A DNA stretch of 64,000 nt, taken from NCBI GenBank assembly GCA_018649885.1, contig JABIHA010000085.1, positions 129,978-193,977 on the forward strand, given 5' to 3'. The notes under the pieces are model-generated. The model was given only the letters and a program-made list of their open reading frames with translations. It did no database searches and was not told the DNA's origin. Both the position numbers and the translations under genes were made by a program. Source of the DNA: Bacteriovoracaceae bacterium. Lineage in GTDB: Bacteria > Bdellovibrionota > Bacteriovoracia > Bacteriovoracales > Bacteriovoracaceae. This document shows positions 1 to 9,386 of the stretch, piece after piece; position 1 is the first letter of the stretch, and every line of letters starts with the position of its first letter.

Positions 1-593
1 TCTATCTCTAGATCTGGTCTATTAGCTGAATGAGCATTAATTGTGTTTAATACTTCTGTTGCTAGATGCTCAATATTTGCCATTAATTCTGATTGGTTCG
101 AGAAAAATTCTGACTCAATGATTGGGTCCTCAATATCTATAAGTTTAAAGGCACTGTATATGGGAAGAATGCTCCTATTCATACTTCGTAAGAAGTTGAA
201 TAGGTTTGGTATATTTTCGACACCAATTTTTCCTCGAGGTTCATTGAAGATATGATGATTGGCCTCAAAAAGAGTTGTTACTCCGTGCTCTAGATCAATT
301 TCAGAAGTCATGAAGGCCGAAAGAAAACTACCCAGTTCTTTTTCATCAATGTAATCAATATCCTCTCTTTGATCTACTTGGGCGTAAAGCGTGAGCTTAG
401 CTTCCAGGCACTGCAGGTCTGATTCTACATTTTCTTCAAAAAAACGATTGATTTTGTCAGTGTCAATATCACACTCTGCCGACATAGTGCCGGCAGTTAA
501 ACTTGTATTGTCTGGAGGTGCATCGTTAAACTTGCATCCGAAATGCAGTGTCATCAGAATTGCTAATTGAACCCAGATCCATGCGCGTCCCAT
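1..593 (-). CDS. Putative lipoprotein, 3' end cut by window edge
   Basis: An open frame of 197 codons runs leftward from an ATG at 593 and leaves the window without a stop. The ATG is preceded by AAGGA at a 6-base spacing. The first residues (MGRAWIWVQLAILMTLHFGC) form a hydrophobic signal ending in an LHFGC lipobox-like site, so the mature protein would be lipid-anchored at Cys20. The rest is acidic and helical with no motif I recognise. It lies 57 bases downstream of the outer-membrane barrel gene ending at 651 on the same strand and is probably the last or a later gene of that operon. The frame is clean for almost 600 bases, which supports a real gene; the function is unknown. Confidence 0.72.
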   Translation of the reverse strand, partial: MGRAWIWVQLAILMTLHFGCKFNDAPPDNTSLTAGTMSAECDIDTDKINRFFEENVESDLQCLEAKLTLYAQVDQREDIDYIDEKELGSFLSAFMTSEIDLEHGVTTLFEANHHIFNEPRGKIGVENIPNLFNFLRSMNRSILPIYSAFKLIDIEDPIIESEFFSNQSELMANIEHLATEVLNTINAHSANRPDLEI

Positions 594-650
594 ACCACAT
601 CCTTGTTGTGGGCAAACCTAAAGCGCGGGGTGTGTGTGTGTTCTGTATTT

Positions 651-1964
651 TTAGAATACGTGCCCAAGCTTTACATAGACGGCATCATTGCCTCTAAAAG
701 GTGCCCAATAGGTTCCATCATTTGGTGCCGATATTGCTCTTATTCCGAGCTCGGATTTAAAACCTCTCGCAAGGTCATATTCAACACCAGTAGACAGAAC
801 TGTGTCTTCTTTCTCTACGTCATGAGTCATATCGAACTTCCACCTTGCATCCTTTAGAATTTCCAGTGAAAATTTAGTTTTAATGGCCCTTGACCATTTA
901 GGTTTGTTACCTAATGTATCATCGCCTGCAGGTGCACCTGAAAATAGGTGGAGATAATAAACACCCCAGGAAAACACTTTCTTTTTTCTGGTGAATCCCG
1001 TCATGAAATAGTCTTCTTTTTGTCTTCGTGTCTCAATAGTCAAGTATCTTCTGACTAAGGCAGAACTTTGAGGTGTCGACTCAGGTCGAACGGTCAAAAT
1101 CATAGTATCCACTTGAAAAGATTTATTTCTGTAAGACATTTGTCCTCCAAAAATATTTTCATTGTATAGCTCAGGATAAATTTGAGCATCAATAACACCT
1201 GCTGAAGCATTTGTAGAAACTGTCGCAGAAACTCTAAAAGTATTTTCAGGCTTGTGCATATAAAAGCCTTTCGCTATCCAATGCTTCGAATCAAGCCCAC
1301 CTGAAATACCATAAGAAGGCTTAAAAACAATGTCCGCAAGCTTTGGCTTGTTGAGTGTGTAATTAATTGGAGCGACAGTTCCACCTTGCCCTAGATTTGC
1401 ATATGCAGGGGGGAGTTCGGCCCATTCACTTTTAGAGGTAAGCTTTCCATCCTCTTCTTCAATCATTGGGTTGAGTTCTGGAACGTATAAATATGAGCCA
1501 AAGCCTTCAATTGCCCAATTTTTACCAAGTTTAAATTTAGCGTTAAGTCCTATTACTCCTTCATTCCCGTGGTCAACGAGATCAAAGTTCTTTCTATTAT
1601 TGATAATTCCTGTTCCCCAAATATCATCTAGCGGGGCCCAGTCAATGGCGTATCTTCCAAAACGAGCTCTACCACCATCTTGCAATTTGTAGTTTAAACT
1701 AGCTTCTTCAATAGAAATCATAGTTGCGCCCTTATCATTCATTCGAGCACTTGCTTTAAATTTCTGATGGTTTTTCTTCTTTTTCAGGTTATCCCAACTG
1801 ACATCAGCATCAATCACGTGGTTGACTACAACAGGTGATAACTTTTTGTTATTTAACTGCTGATTCGTGTAGTAAAGACTACCGCTGAAATTGGAGGCTC
1901 CTGCAGCTGTTACTGTTAGAGCACAAAGGCTTGCTAGTTTTGTTAATTTTGAAATTCTTTTCAT
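651..1964 (-). CDS. Outer-membrane beta-barrel protein (porin-like)
   Basis: The 437-residue product starts with a Sec signal peptide (residues 1-23, cleavage after AAGA) and ends in KLGHVF, the aromatic C-terminus used for Bam-dependent insertion of barrels into the outer membrane. The body alternates polar and aromatic residues as in beta-strands, with a motif GRYAIDWAPLDDIWGTG near residue 100 that resembles barrel strands of porin-like proteins. AAGGGA lies 7 bases before the ATG. It follows the 260-residue outer-membrane protein gene after 16 bases, so the two are probably co-transcribed with the SDR gene upstream. Substrate is unknown; the porin/channel role is inferred from the architecture. 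Confidence 0.75.
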   Translation of the reverse strand: MKRISKLTKLASLCALTVTAAGASNFSGSLYYTNQQLNNKKLSPVVVNHVIDADVSWDNLKKKKNHQKFKASARMNDKGATMISIEEASLNYKLQDGGRARFGRYAIDWAPLDDIWGTGIINNRKNFDLVDHGNEGVIGLNAKFKLGKNWAIEGFGSYLYVPELNPMIEEEDGKLTSKSEWAELPPAYANLGQGGTVAPINYTLNKPKLADIVFKPSYGISGGLDSKHWIAKGFYMHKPENTFRVSATVSTNASAGVIDAQIYPELYNENIFGGQMSYRNKSFQVDTMILTVRPESTPQSSALVRRYLTIETRRQKEDYFMTGFTRKKKVFSWGVYYLHLFSGAPAGDDTLGNKPKWSRAIKTKFSLEILKDARWKFDMTHDVEKEDTVLSTGVEYDLARGFKSELGIRAISAPNDGTYWAPFRGNDAVYVKLGHVF

Positions 1965-1980
1965 TATAATTTCCCTTCAA

Positions 1981-2763
1981 TTAAAAGAGTTTTAAACCTT
2001 TCTCACCTGTCCATTGAATCCCTACTATTGCGGATAGTATTTCATGATCGAATCTTGACTTGAAAGTGCCAAGGCCCACAACATAGTTTAGAGATTCATC
2101 TTGTATTCTTGTAAAGAGTAATTTCATTTGGGATCTGTCGCCTGATTTTTGATATTTGTTGTGTATAAATAGCGTTCCCATCGCCATCGTATCACTAAGC
2201 TTATATCCTAAGGCAAGGTTTCCTCCAAAGAGGTTATCGCGTCCAGTCTGAGCAATTATTGTGGCTCTTTCATCAGCAAATGGTTTGCCTTTTTGGTCGA
2301 ATTGAGTTCTTTGGAGCCTAAAATTCGACATAGCAAAAAAGTTCTTTACTGTGATTGCAAATTTACTTCCAATATAAGTCCTATTGATTCTTCCATCACA
2401 GTATTCAGCCTCACAGTTAAAAGGCCCCATATCAATATTTCTATATGTAATATCTTTCCCAACGTAGAAGCCGAAAAATGAGACAGGCATGAGGTCAACT
2501 TCGACACGACCTCCATTGACTAGACCACTACTTTGAACTGTGGCCGATGGTCTTATATATCCATACCAAGGATTGAGTCTTCCATGGGGGAGTCGATTTG
2601 TTTTCCAAAGAGTAAATCCTCTTCCAATATTACCCGCTGTGAAAAAGCCAACAGGAAATGATCTTGTCATTACTTGAGCATTGTAATCCATCTCACTTTT
2701 TGCAAAAGTGTAAGAGCTCAAAAAACTTGTGATAATTAAAATCGCGGCCGTTAGTTTATTCAT
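1981..2763 (-). CDS. Exported protein, probable outer-membrane barrel
   Basis: The 260-residue protein has a signal peptide (MNKLTAAILIITSFLSSYTFA) and a mature part rich in alternating aromatic/polar strands (GFTLWKTNRLPHG, FYVGKDITYRN), which suggests a small outer-membrane barrel. Two Cys lie close together in the segment NCEAEYCDG, possibly a disulfide in a surface loop. GGGAG sits 8 bases before the ATG. The gene starts only 3 bases after the SDR stop codon, so it is translationally close-coupled with it. I do not recognise a named family. The C-terminal residues GEKGLKLF end in Phe, as expected for a barrel. Confidence 0.68.
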   Translation of the reverse strand: MNKLTAAILIITSFLSSYTFAKSEMDYNAQVMTRSFPVGFFTAGNIGRGFTLWKTNRLPHGRLNPWYGYIRPSATVQSSGLVNGGRVEVDLMPVSFFGFYVGKDITYRNIDMGPFNCEAEYCDGRINRTYIGSKFAITVKNFFAMSNFRLQRTQFDQKGKPFADERATIIAQTGRDNLFGGNLALGYKLSDTMAMGTLFIHNKYQKSGDRSQMKLLFTRIQDESLNYVVGLGTFKSRFDHEILSAIVGIQWTGEKGLKLF

Positions 2764-2766
2764 CTT

Positions 2767-3642
2767 TTACACTCCCTTAAATACGGCCATTCTGAAGAAA
2801 AATTCTACAGACCAGACATAGAGAGAGTTAGGGATAAAGCTATTTACCAATGACATGATGATGCCATCCGCCCCAACGGCTTTTCTTATAGGAACACTTT
2901 TACTTCCGACGTATTTTGTAATTAGTGAAGCAACCTTATCGGGATCACCTGCCACTCTTGAGCTATTTTGCAGCAGCTCATTTAATTTATCAGTTCTTGC
3001 CTGATAAGCGGGGTGAGTTTTTAAACTGTTGCCTTGTTTAAGCGCAACCTCTACAAATTTGGTTTTAAATGAACCTGGTTCAATTAAACAAGTATCTATG
3101 CCAAATGGTTTAAGCTCATAGTGTAAGGCCTCAGAAAATCCTTCTAGTGCATATTTACTTGCGCAGTAGGCAGAGTAGAAGGGAAGAGTTTTAATTCCAA
3201 GTACACTACTAATATTTATAATTCGACCTGAAGACTTTCTTAGGTAGGGGAGACATTCTTTTGTCAAAAGAGCTGGACCATTAAAATTAACATCCATTTG
3301 ATACTCAATATCTTCGGGGCCCATGGCCTCTAGAGGACCAATTAATCCATATCCAGCATTGTTAATGAGAACATCAAGCTTGCCTTTAAAATGTGTTTCT
3401 AAGATTTCATGAATACGACTAAAAGTATCTGCTTTATCCATATGTAGATCGCAGCCTTTTAGTCTTCCCGATTTTAGGGCGTCGAGGATATCTCTATCTT
3501 CTGAGTTTGCTTCCGCCATTTGGTAGAGTCTTTCTTCTCCACCACGTATACCTGCTAAGACGAGATTACCCGCCTTTAAAATCTTTTTTAAAGATAGTTT
3601 TCCAAAACCACTGGATACTCCAGTAATAAGAATCGTTTTCAC
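2767..3642 (-). CDS. Short-chain dehydrogenase/reductase (SDR)
   Basis: This is a classical SDR: the NAD(P)-binding TGVSSGFG motif at residues 7-14, NNAG at 94-97, an active-site Ser in INISSV near 145, and the catalytic YCASK (Tyr159, Lys163). At 291 residues it is slightly longer than the 250-residue core, with a C-terminal tail containing a hydrophobic stretch. The start is GTG with GGGGG 7 bases upstream. SDRs of this type reduce or oxidise alcohol/ketone groups on lipids, sugars or xenobiotics; the substrate cannot be deduced. It heads a minus-strand run with two outer-membrane proteins and a lipoprotein, which might point to envelope lipid metabolism (inference). Confidence 0.85.
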   Translation of the reverse strand: MKTILITGVSSGFGKLSLKKILKAGNLVLAGIRGGEERLYQMAEANSEDRDILDALKSGRLKGCDLHMDKADTFSRIHEILETHFKGKLDVLINNAGYGLIGPLEAMGPEDIEYQMDVNFNGPALLTKECLPYLRKSSGRIINISSVLGIKTLPFYSAYCASKYALEGFSEALHYELKPFGIDTCLIEPGSFKTKFVEVALKQGNSLKTHPAYQARTDKLNELLQNSSRVAGDPDKVASLITKYVGSKSVPIRKAVGADGIIMSLVNSFIPNSLYVWSVEFFFRMAVFKGV

Positions 3643-3760
3643 TGCTTAACCCCCAGTATAATAGTCAATGCCATTTACCAATACCTTCTATGCAGCCTCG
3701 GTTTGGAATTTCACAATGCTTCAAAGTGAGCAAAAGCACGGTGCCACACAATTCCATATA

Positions 3761-5191
3761 TTAAGGCCAAAACTTAGTTATCTCAGCCTTGTTTACTATA
3801 ATATAACGCGACATGTCGTCAAGCATGCCTGTAAAAAAGTCCACAAAGGACTTCTTATGATTCCAGTTAGATAGCGATAAAAGGCCCATTCTCCGATGAA
3901 TTAGGTCCGAAAAAGTCCTTACTTTTTCGTGGCTTAGGCTTTCTAGGACTGCCTGCTCACTGAGCTCCCATGGCGTGAATGTTGGGAAAACAGAAGGCTG
4001 TCTGAGCGCTTGCAATGTAGTGCCTGGATTGTATGTTCCGCCAAAACCGTGAACTATCTCAGAGCTTATTTCCCTGCCCATGACTCTAAAGGTTGTATAT
4101 TTGCCACCAAAGATCACATAAAGGTTTTTACCAGGTCTGAAAACTTGATGCTCTCTGGAGGTGTTGTGGGCATTGCCGCCCTCTTTTTTTACTAGGGGTC
4201 TAATGCCAGCAAAAGTGGAAAGGATATCTTTTCTTGATACTCCAGCTGCGGGAAAAAATTCTTGTAGGTTTTTTAAAAGATAATCAATTTCTTCCTCAGA
4301 GCACTTGAGGTCAAAAAAATCACCCTTAGCTTGAATTTCAGTAGTACCAACTAAAATGGCATCTCTTTGTGGTATGACAAAAATAATTCTTCCATCAAAT
4401 GTCTGAAGAACTAAAGGGTAGGGGATATCTAGACTATTTTTTCTGATCCACAAATGTGAACCTTTAGTGGGAAGCAGTCTGTTTTTCCAGGAAAAACCTA
4501 AATTCATCAGTAGGTCATCACTAAATGGGCCTGTGGCAAACACTACTTTTTTAGCAATGATAGAGTTTTTTTCACCTGTTAATGTATTTGTAAGTTCTGC
4601 TTTATAGCTGTCACCAAACGCTTCGACTTTATCAATTTTGGTGTAATTGAAGGCATTGGCATTTGGCTCAAGTAGAGAGTCATAGAGGCACTCGAGTGTT
4701 AGTTTTGCATCGTCAACGATCGCATCATAGTAGACACCCGCTCCTTTGAGTCCTTCTTTTTTTATCCCTGGTAATTTCAAAATAGTTTCTTTAGCACGAA
4801 GTATTTTATGTGCTGAGTTTTGAAAACCTGATAGAAAATCATATGTTTTTAAAGCAACTTTTGTCATCCAAAGAAATGGGTATTTTGATTCCCAGTAAAC
4901 AGGAAGATAAAAGGGCAATTCTTGGCATAGGTTTGGAGCGAGCTTTAGCCATAGATTTTTTTCATGTAAGGCCTCTTTAACAAGAGCGAAGTCAAAGGAT
5001 TCAAGATACCTAATTCCTCCATGTAACATTTTCGAAGAAGCAGAACTTGTTTGAGAAGCAAAATCCTTGGCATCAATTAGAAGACAATCTACCCCATGAA
5101 GAGCGAGGTCTCTAAAAATGCCAACGCCAGTACACCCACCTCCAACGATGAGCACATCTGTTTTTAAAGGTATTTGATTCAATTCACCCAC
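3761..5191 (-). CDS. glpD: FAD-dependent glycerol-3-phosphate dehydrogenase
   Basis: The 476-residue protein opens with a Rossmann FAD motif VLIVGGGCTGVG (residues 13-24) and the family motif TSSASSKMLHGGIRYLE that contacts FAD and substrate; further on it has GSHLWIRK and a GIRPLV segment typical of GlpA/GlpD. It would oxidise sn-glycerol-3-phosphate to dihydroxyacetone phosphate and pass electrons to quinone at the inner membrane. E. coli GlpD is 501 residues, so the C-terminal cap is somewhat shortened here. The start is GTG at 5191, inside the end of the upstream acidic YbjQ-like gene (13-base overlap), with no clear ribosome site, suggesting translational coupling. No glycerol kinase or facilitator gene is adjacent. 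Confidence 0.88.
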   Translation of the reverse strand: MGELNQIPLKTDVLIVGGGCTGVGIFRDLALHGVDCLLIDAKDFASQTSSASSKMLHGGIRYLESFDFALVKEALHEKNLWLKLAPNLCQELPFYLPVYWESKYPFLWMTKVALKTYDFLSGFQNSAHKILRAKETILKLPGIKKEGLKGAGVYYDAIVDDAKLTLECLYDSLLEPNANAFNYTKIDKVEAFGDSYKAELTNTLTGEKNSIIAKKVVFATGPFSDDLLMNLGFSWKNRLLPTKGSHLWIRKNSLDIPYPLVLQTFDGRIIFVIPQRDAILVGTTEIQAKGDFFDLKCSEEEIDYLLKNLQEFFPAAGVSRKDILSTFAGIRPLVKKEGGNAHNTSREHQVFRPGKNLYVIFGGKYTTFRVMGREISSEIVHGFGGTYNPGTTLQALRQPSVFPTFTPWELSEQAVLESLSHEKVRTFSDLIHRRMGLLSLSNWNHKKSFVDFFTGMLDDMSRYIIVNKAEITKFWP

Positions 5192-6627
5192 ACTATATTA
5201 CCAACTGATGTTAATTTATATTTATTTTGAATGCCTTCATCATTTTCGATCACAAGAGGGGATATCTGGTAGGCCACACCGACAATGGCATTTCCACCCA
5301 GCTTAAGAGCTTTCTCCTTCAATTTAAATGCCAAAATTTGGTAATAGGCCCCAAAATCCTTATCACCATCTTCTTTTGCTTCGAGTATCTCAAACTCGCT
5401 ATGATCAATTACCAGATGCTCAGTGGCCATATCAATATATCTCTCGATTTGGTGGCCTTCCAGCGAGCTTGTTGAGCTAATAATTATTGAATCGATTCCA
5501 CTTTTATCATCAGAAAAAGTTGCAGAGTCTTTAGTGTTAGTGAACAGCTGTCTTTTTCCAATAAGGCCTTTGTTTTCGTCAGAGTAACTCTGGGGTGTAT
5601 GCAATTCTTCACCGAGTCCCATATGGAGATCGAGATCATACTTTCTTAATTTGTGGGTTAGAACTATGGCGTTGAATTCACCAAGCTGTGAAAGAAGGAG
5701 TGATCCTCTTTTTAAGCTAGATCTAACTTGTTCATCATTTTCATCTCCTACAAGACCATGTTCTTTTAGAAGAGAAATGATATTTTCCAAATCTTCAACA
5801 TATTTTACATTTCTAATGATAATGGAAAAAGGAGGGTTTCCTGGAGCACTGTAATCACCTATGAGAAGATTATTTGCAAATTCTTTAAGTTCATCAAGGT
5901 TTTCTTTTTGAGGCTTTGGTTCAGGGCAAGTTGTGATGATGGGAGTTTTTTCGGCCACTTCACCCCGCTGCTGATCTTCATCAATTGGTGGAATGGCAAT
6001 GGCATTTTCCTCAATGCTATAATCATCCTCATCCTCTACTCCTACCTCTATCTCTACCTCAGTCTCAAGGGCGAACTCTTCAGTCTGCAATTCTTCTTCT
6101 GGTATTTCAGGGAACTCAGACTCTTCATTTTCTAGCTCAAATTCCTCTGTATTAGGAAGAATCGATTCCTGAGTTTCAAATAACCCTGAATCATCTTCCT
6201 CACCTTCATCAACAAATGAATTTAACTCATCACTATCGTCTTCAAAGGAGGGGATTTCAGCAACTTGTTCATCTGAATCTTCTGACATGGATTCAAAGAA
6301 TGTTTCATTATCTCCATCCTCTCCAAAGGATAAAGATTCTGAAATATCTTTTTCTTCCGTGGCATCGCTATCTTGCTCTTCATCACTAAAATGGTTGATG
6401 TCAAAATCACCTTCAATAAAAGATTCTGTTTGATCTTCGTTCACAATATCGTCAGAAGTGATATCGATTTGTGAATCATCTATGGGAAATTCAGGGGGAG
6501 ATTCTTCTTCAGCAGAAGTTTGAAAACTGGAATCTAATTCCTCATCTTCTTTCTTACTCGATTCATGGAGAAACTCCCCAATATCTTCGAGGCGCGTAAG
6601 ATCTGACTTGTCTTCATCATCTGACAT
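5179..6627 (-). CDS. Acidic protein with C-terminal YbjQ-like domain
   Basis: Residues 1 to about 235 are extremely rich in Glu, Asp and Ser, with no predicted globular fold. The part from about 250 to 482 looks folded; its last 80 residues contain YYQILAFKLKEKALKLGGNAI followed by VGVAYQ, which matches the YbjQ/UPF0145 (heavy-metal-binding-like) family core where GANA(I/V)(V/I)G is the hallmark. The family is cytoplasmic and of unknown biochemical function; a pentameric barrel is known for members. A long acidic disordered N-terminus is unusual for it. The gene follows secA by 62 bases and overlaps the glpD start by 13 bases. Function unknown. Confidence 0.75.
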   Translation of the reverse strand: MSDDEDKSDLTRLEDIGEFLHESSKKEDEELDSSFQTSAEEESPPEFPIDDSQIDITSDDIVNEDQTESFIEGDFDINHFSDEEQDSDATEEKDISESLSFGEDGDNETFFESMSEDSDEQVAEIPSFEDDSDELNSFVDEGEEDDSGLFETQESILPNTEEFELENEESEFPEIPEEELQTEEFALETEVEIEVGVEDEDDYSIEENAIAIPPIDEDQQRGEVAEKTPIITTCPEPKPQKENLDELKEFANNLLIGDYSAPGNPPFSIIIRNVKYVEDLENIISLLKEHGLVGDENDEQVRSSLKRGSLLLSQLGEFNAIVLTHKLRKYDLDLHMGLGEELHTPQSYSDENKGLIGKRQLFTNTKDSATFSDDKSGIDSIIISSTSSLEGHQIERYIDMATEHLVIDHSEFEILEAKEDGDKDFGAYYQILAFKLKEKALKLGGNAIVGVAYQISPLVIENDEGIQNKYKLTSVGNIVWVN

Positions 6628-6689
6628 TGTGCACTTTACCCAGTAAGCATTTTAGCAAAATTAGTATGTACTACTATTTTACCTCATGC

Positions 6690-9245
6690 TTACTTACCAT
6701 GGCAGTGCTTATACTTTTTGCCCGAACCACATGGACATGGCTCATTTCTGCTAACTTTGGTTTGACCTCTAGTAACAGGTGCTCTCTTTCCAGAGCCCCT
6801 CTGGTCAGCATCTTGGGCCCTTTTGTGGGCATCTAGTTGAGCTTTTAACTCAGCCTCTTGCTGTCTTTTTAGTTCTTCAAGCTCCTCTTTATTATAGAGT
6901 TGTACACTATAGATTTGCTCAACTATTGATCTTTTTACGGCAAGTCTCATATGCTCGAATATTTCAAAGGCCTCTTTTTTATATTCAGTGAGAGGATCTT
7001 TTTGTCCATATGACCGAAGATTTATACCTTCTTTTAAGTGGTCCATATTTTGGAGGTGTTGCTTCCAATTGGAATCAAAGTTTGAAAGTAAGATTTCTCT
7101 AAGTACAAGTTTGACATGATCATCTTCAAACTCTTCAAATTTTGCATCGTATTGATTTCTGGCCAGGTCAATCATGGCCTTAGCTAGATTTCCTTCAAAT
7201 TCATTTGATACAAGTTCTGCTGATAAATCTTTTTCAGCGTGGAAAATATTTTTGAAAAGGGGAGTGATGTCTGCCCAAGGCCATTCATCAATTGGAACTT
7301 TTCCCTCTGGCTTTAAGCTGATAGCTAAGTGATGACAAACATCTTCAACGAAATCAAAAAGAAGTTCTTGATTTCCTTGGTCACTAATAATCTCTCTTCT
7401 GAGTCTATAGATAACTTTTCTTTGCTCATTCATAACATCGTCGTATTCAAGAAGATGCTTTCTGATATCAAAGTTATGGCCTTCAACTTTCTTTTGGGCC
7501 TTTGCGATAGCGTTACTTATCATTTTGTGTTCAATGGGCTCGTCTTCTTCCATGCCGAGTTTTTCCATTATCCCACTGATACGATCACTTCCAAATATTC
7601 TCATCAAATCATCTTCAAGTGAGAGGAAAAATTTTGAAAGACCGGGGTCTCCTTGCCTTCCTGATCGACCTCTTAGCTGATTGTCAATTCTTCTGGACTC
7701 ATGTCTTTCAGTTCCAATTATACACAGACCACCAGCTTCAAGAGTTTCCGGTGTGAGCTTAATATCAGTTCCTCTACCGGCCATATTCGTGGCAATGGTA
7801 ACCATCCCAGGGTTCCCGGCACCAGCTACAATTTCTGCTTCTCTTTCATGTTGTTTGGCATTTAAAACATTGTGAGCAACACCAGCTTTGGTCAAATGTT
7901 TGGACAATATTTCACTGGACTCAATTGTGATTGTACCAATTAAAACGGGCTGCTTTCTTTTATTGAGCTCGGTGATCATTTGAGCAACAGCTTTGTATTT
8001 GGCAGTTTTATTTTTATAAACAACATCTGCTTCATCTAATCTTACCATTGGAAGATTTGTAGGAACGACTATTACTTCAAGTTTATAAATTTTTCCAAAT
8101 TCTTCAGCTTCAGTATCAGCAGTACCTGTCATACCTGAAAGCTTTGAATACATTTTAAAATAGTTTTGGAATGTGATAGAAGCCAGAGTTTGGTTCTCTG
8201 AAACAATTTTCACACCTTCTTTTGCTTCTACAGCTTGATGAAGTCCATCAGACCATCTAGAGCCTTCTTTTAGCCTTCCAGTAAACTCATCAACAATTAT
8301 GACCTCACCATCTTTCACAACATAATCAGCATCTACTTTAAATAGTGTGTGAGCACGAAGGGCCTGGTTAATTGCATGTAGCTTGTCGATATTTTTAAGA
8401 TCGTAAAGATTTTCTATTCCAAGTTGTTTTTGAACCTCTGTAACACCTTCATCTGTAAGGATTGCAGACCTTGATTTTTCATCAACTGTGTAATGTTTTT
8501 CTTTTTCAATTTTAGGAATGATTTTGTTTATGTGACCATAAATACTCGGGTCGCCTTCACTGGGGCCAGAAATGAGCAGTGGAGTTCTGGCTTCATCAAT
8601 TAAGATAGAGTCAACCTCATCCACAATACAGTAATGAAATTCTCTTTGAACATAGTCGTCCAAATCAAACTTCATATTGTCTCTTAGGTAGTCAAAGGCA
8701 AATTCATTATTTGTACCGTAGGTAATATCTTTATTGTAATTTTCTTGTCTTTCTTCATCTTCCATATTACCCAGGATTACTCCTGTTGTAAGACCTAAGA
8801 AGTTATAAAGTTTTCCCATCCATTCGGCATCTCTTTCTGCCAGGTAATCGTTAACTGTAACAAGGTGAGCACCTCTTCCATCGAGAGCATTGAGATACAT
8901 TGCAAGTGTTGCAGTTAGGGTTTTTCCCTCACCTGTTTTCATCTCAGCAATTTTGCCATCGTGCAGGACTATCGCCCCGATTAGTTGAACATCAAAAGGA
9001 CGAAGACCCAAAACTCGCCAAGAAGCTTCTCTGACTGTGGCAAATGCCTCAGGCAGAATGTCTCCGTGAGTGGATCCGTTTTCTAACATTTTCCTAAACT
9101 TTGGGGTTTGTGCTTGTAGTTCCTCATCACTGAGCTTTTTCATATCAGCTTCGAGGCCATTAATTTGAGCTACCAAGGGTCTGAGGACCTTAATATCTCT
9201 ATCTTGTTTTGTGCCAAATATTGAACGAAGGGCCTTGCCTATCAT
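6690..9245 (-). CDS. secA: Preprotein translocase ATPase SecA
   Basis: SecA drives proteins through SecYEG by ATP hydrolysis at the inner membrane. Walker A (MKTGEGKT) is at residues 102-109, the DEVD box lies in CIVDEVDSILIDEART, and helicase motif TNMAGRGTDI and the arginine finger GRSGRQGDPG follow. The C-terminus ends with the zinc-binding SEC-C tail EPCPCGSGKKYKHCHGK, which binds SecB and phospholipid. The ATG at 9245 is chosen because GGAG lies 6 bases before it; a TTG 12 bases further upstream is in frame but would lie within that ribosome site. Length of 851 residues is normal for the family. Confidence 0.98.
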   Translation of the reverse strand: MIGKALRSIFGTKQDRDIKVLRPLVAQINGLEADMKKLSDEELQAQTPKFRKMLENGSTHGDILPEAFATVREASWRVLGLRPFDVQLIGAIVLHDGKIAEMKTGEGKTLTATLAMYLNALDGRGAHLVTVNDYLAERDAEWMGKLYNFLGLTTGVILGNMEDEERQENYNKDITYGTNNEFAFDYLRDNMKFDLDDYVQREFHYCIVDEVDSILIDEARTPLLISGPSEGDPSIYGHINKIIPKIEKEKHYTVDEKSRSAILTDEGVTEVQKQLGIENLYDLKNIDKLHAINQALRAHTLFKVDADYVVKDGEVIIVDEFTGRLKEGSRWSDGLHQAVEAKEGVKIVSENQTLASITFQNYFKMYSKLSGMTGTADTEAEEFGKIYKLEVIVVPTNLPMVRLDEADVVYKNKTAKYKAVAQMITELNKRKQPVLIGTITIESSEILSKHLTKAGVAHNVLNAKQHEREAEIVAGAGNPGMVTIATNMAGRGTDIKLTPETLEAGGLCIIGTERHESRRIDNQLRGRSGRQGDPGLSKFFLSLEDDLMRIFGSDRISGIMEKLGMEEDEPIEHKMISNAIAKAQKKVEGHNFDIRKHLLEYDDVMNEQRKVIYRLRREIISDQGNQELLFDFVEDVCHHLAISLKPEGKVPIDEWPWADITPLFKNIFHAEKDLSAELVSNEFEGNLAKAMIDLARNQYDAKFEEFEDDHVKLVLREILLSNFDSNWKQHLQNMDHLKEGINLRSYGQKDPLTEYKKEAFEIFEHMRLAVKRSIVEQIYSVQLYNKEELEELKRQQEAELKAQLDAHKRAQDADQRGSGKRAPVTRGQTKVSRNEPCPCGSGKKYKHCHGK

Positions 9246-9386
9246 CGCTTTCTCCAAAAAAAATGGGTTTGAGATTCCTTATATTTTACCGCTACGCAGT
9301 TGTGGAGGTAACAGGAGTATTATGCCACATTTAATAGAGTTTAAAAATAGTAAAACACTAAGTCATCACACTCGAACAAATTTCAT

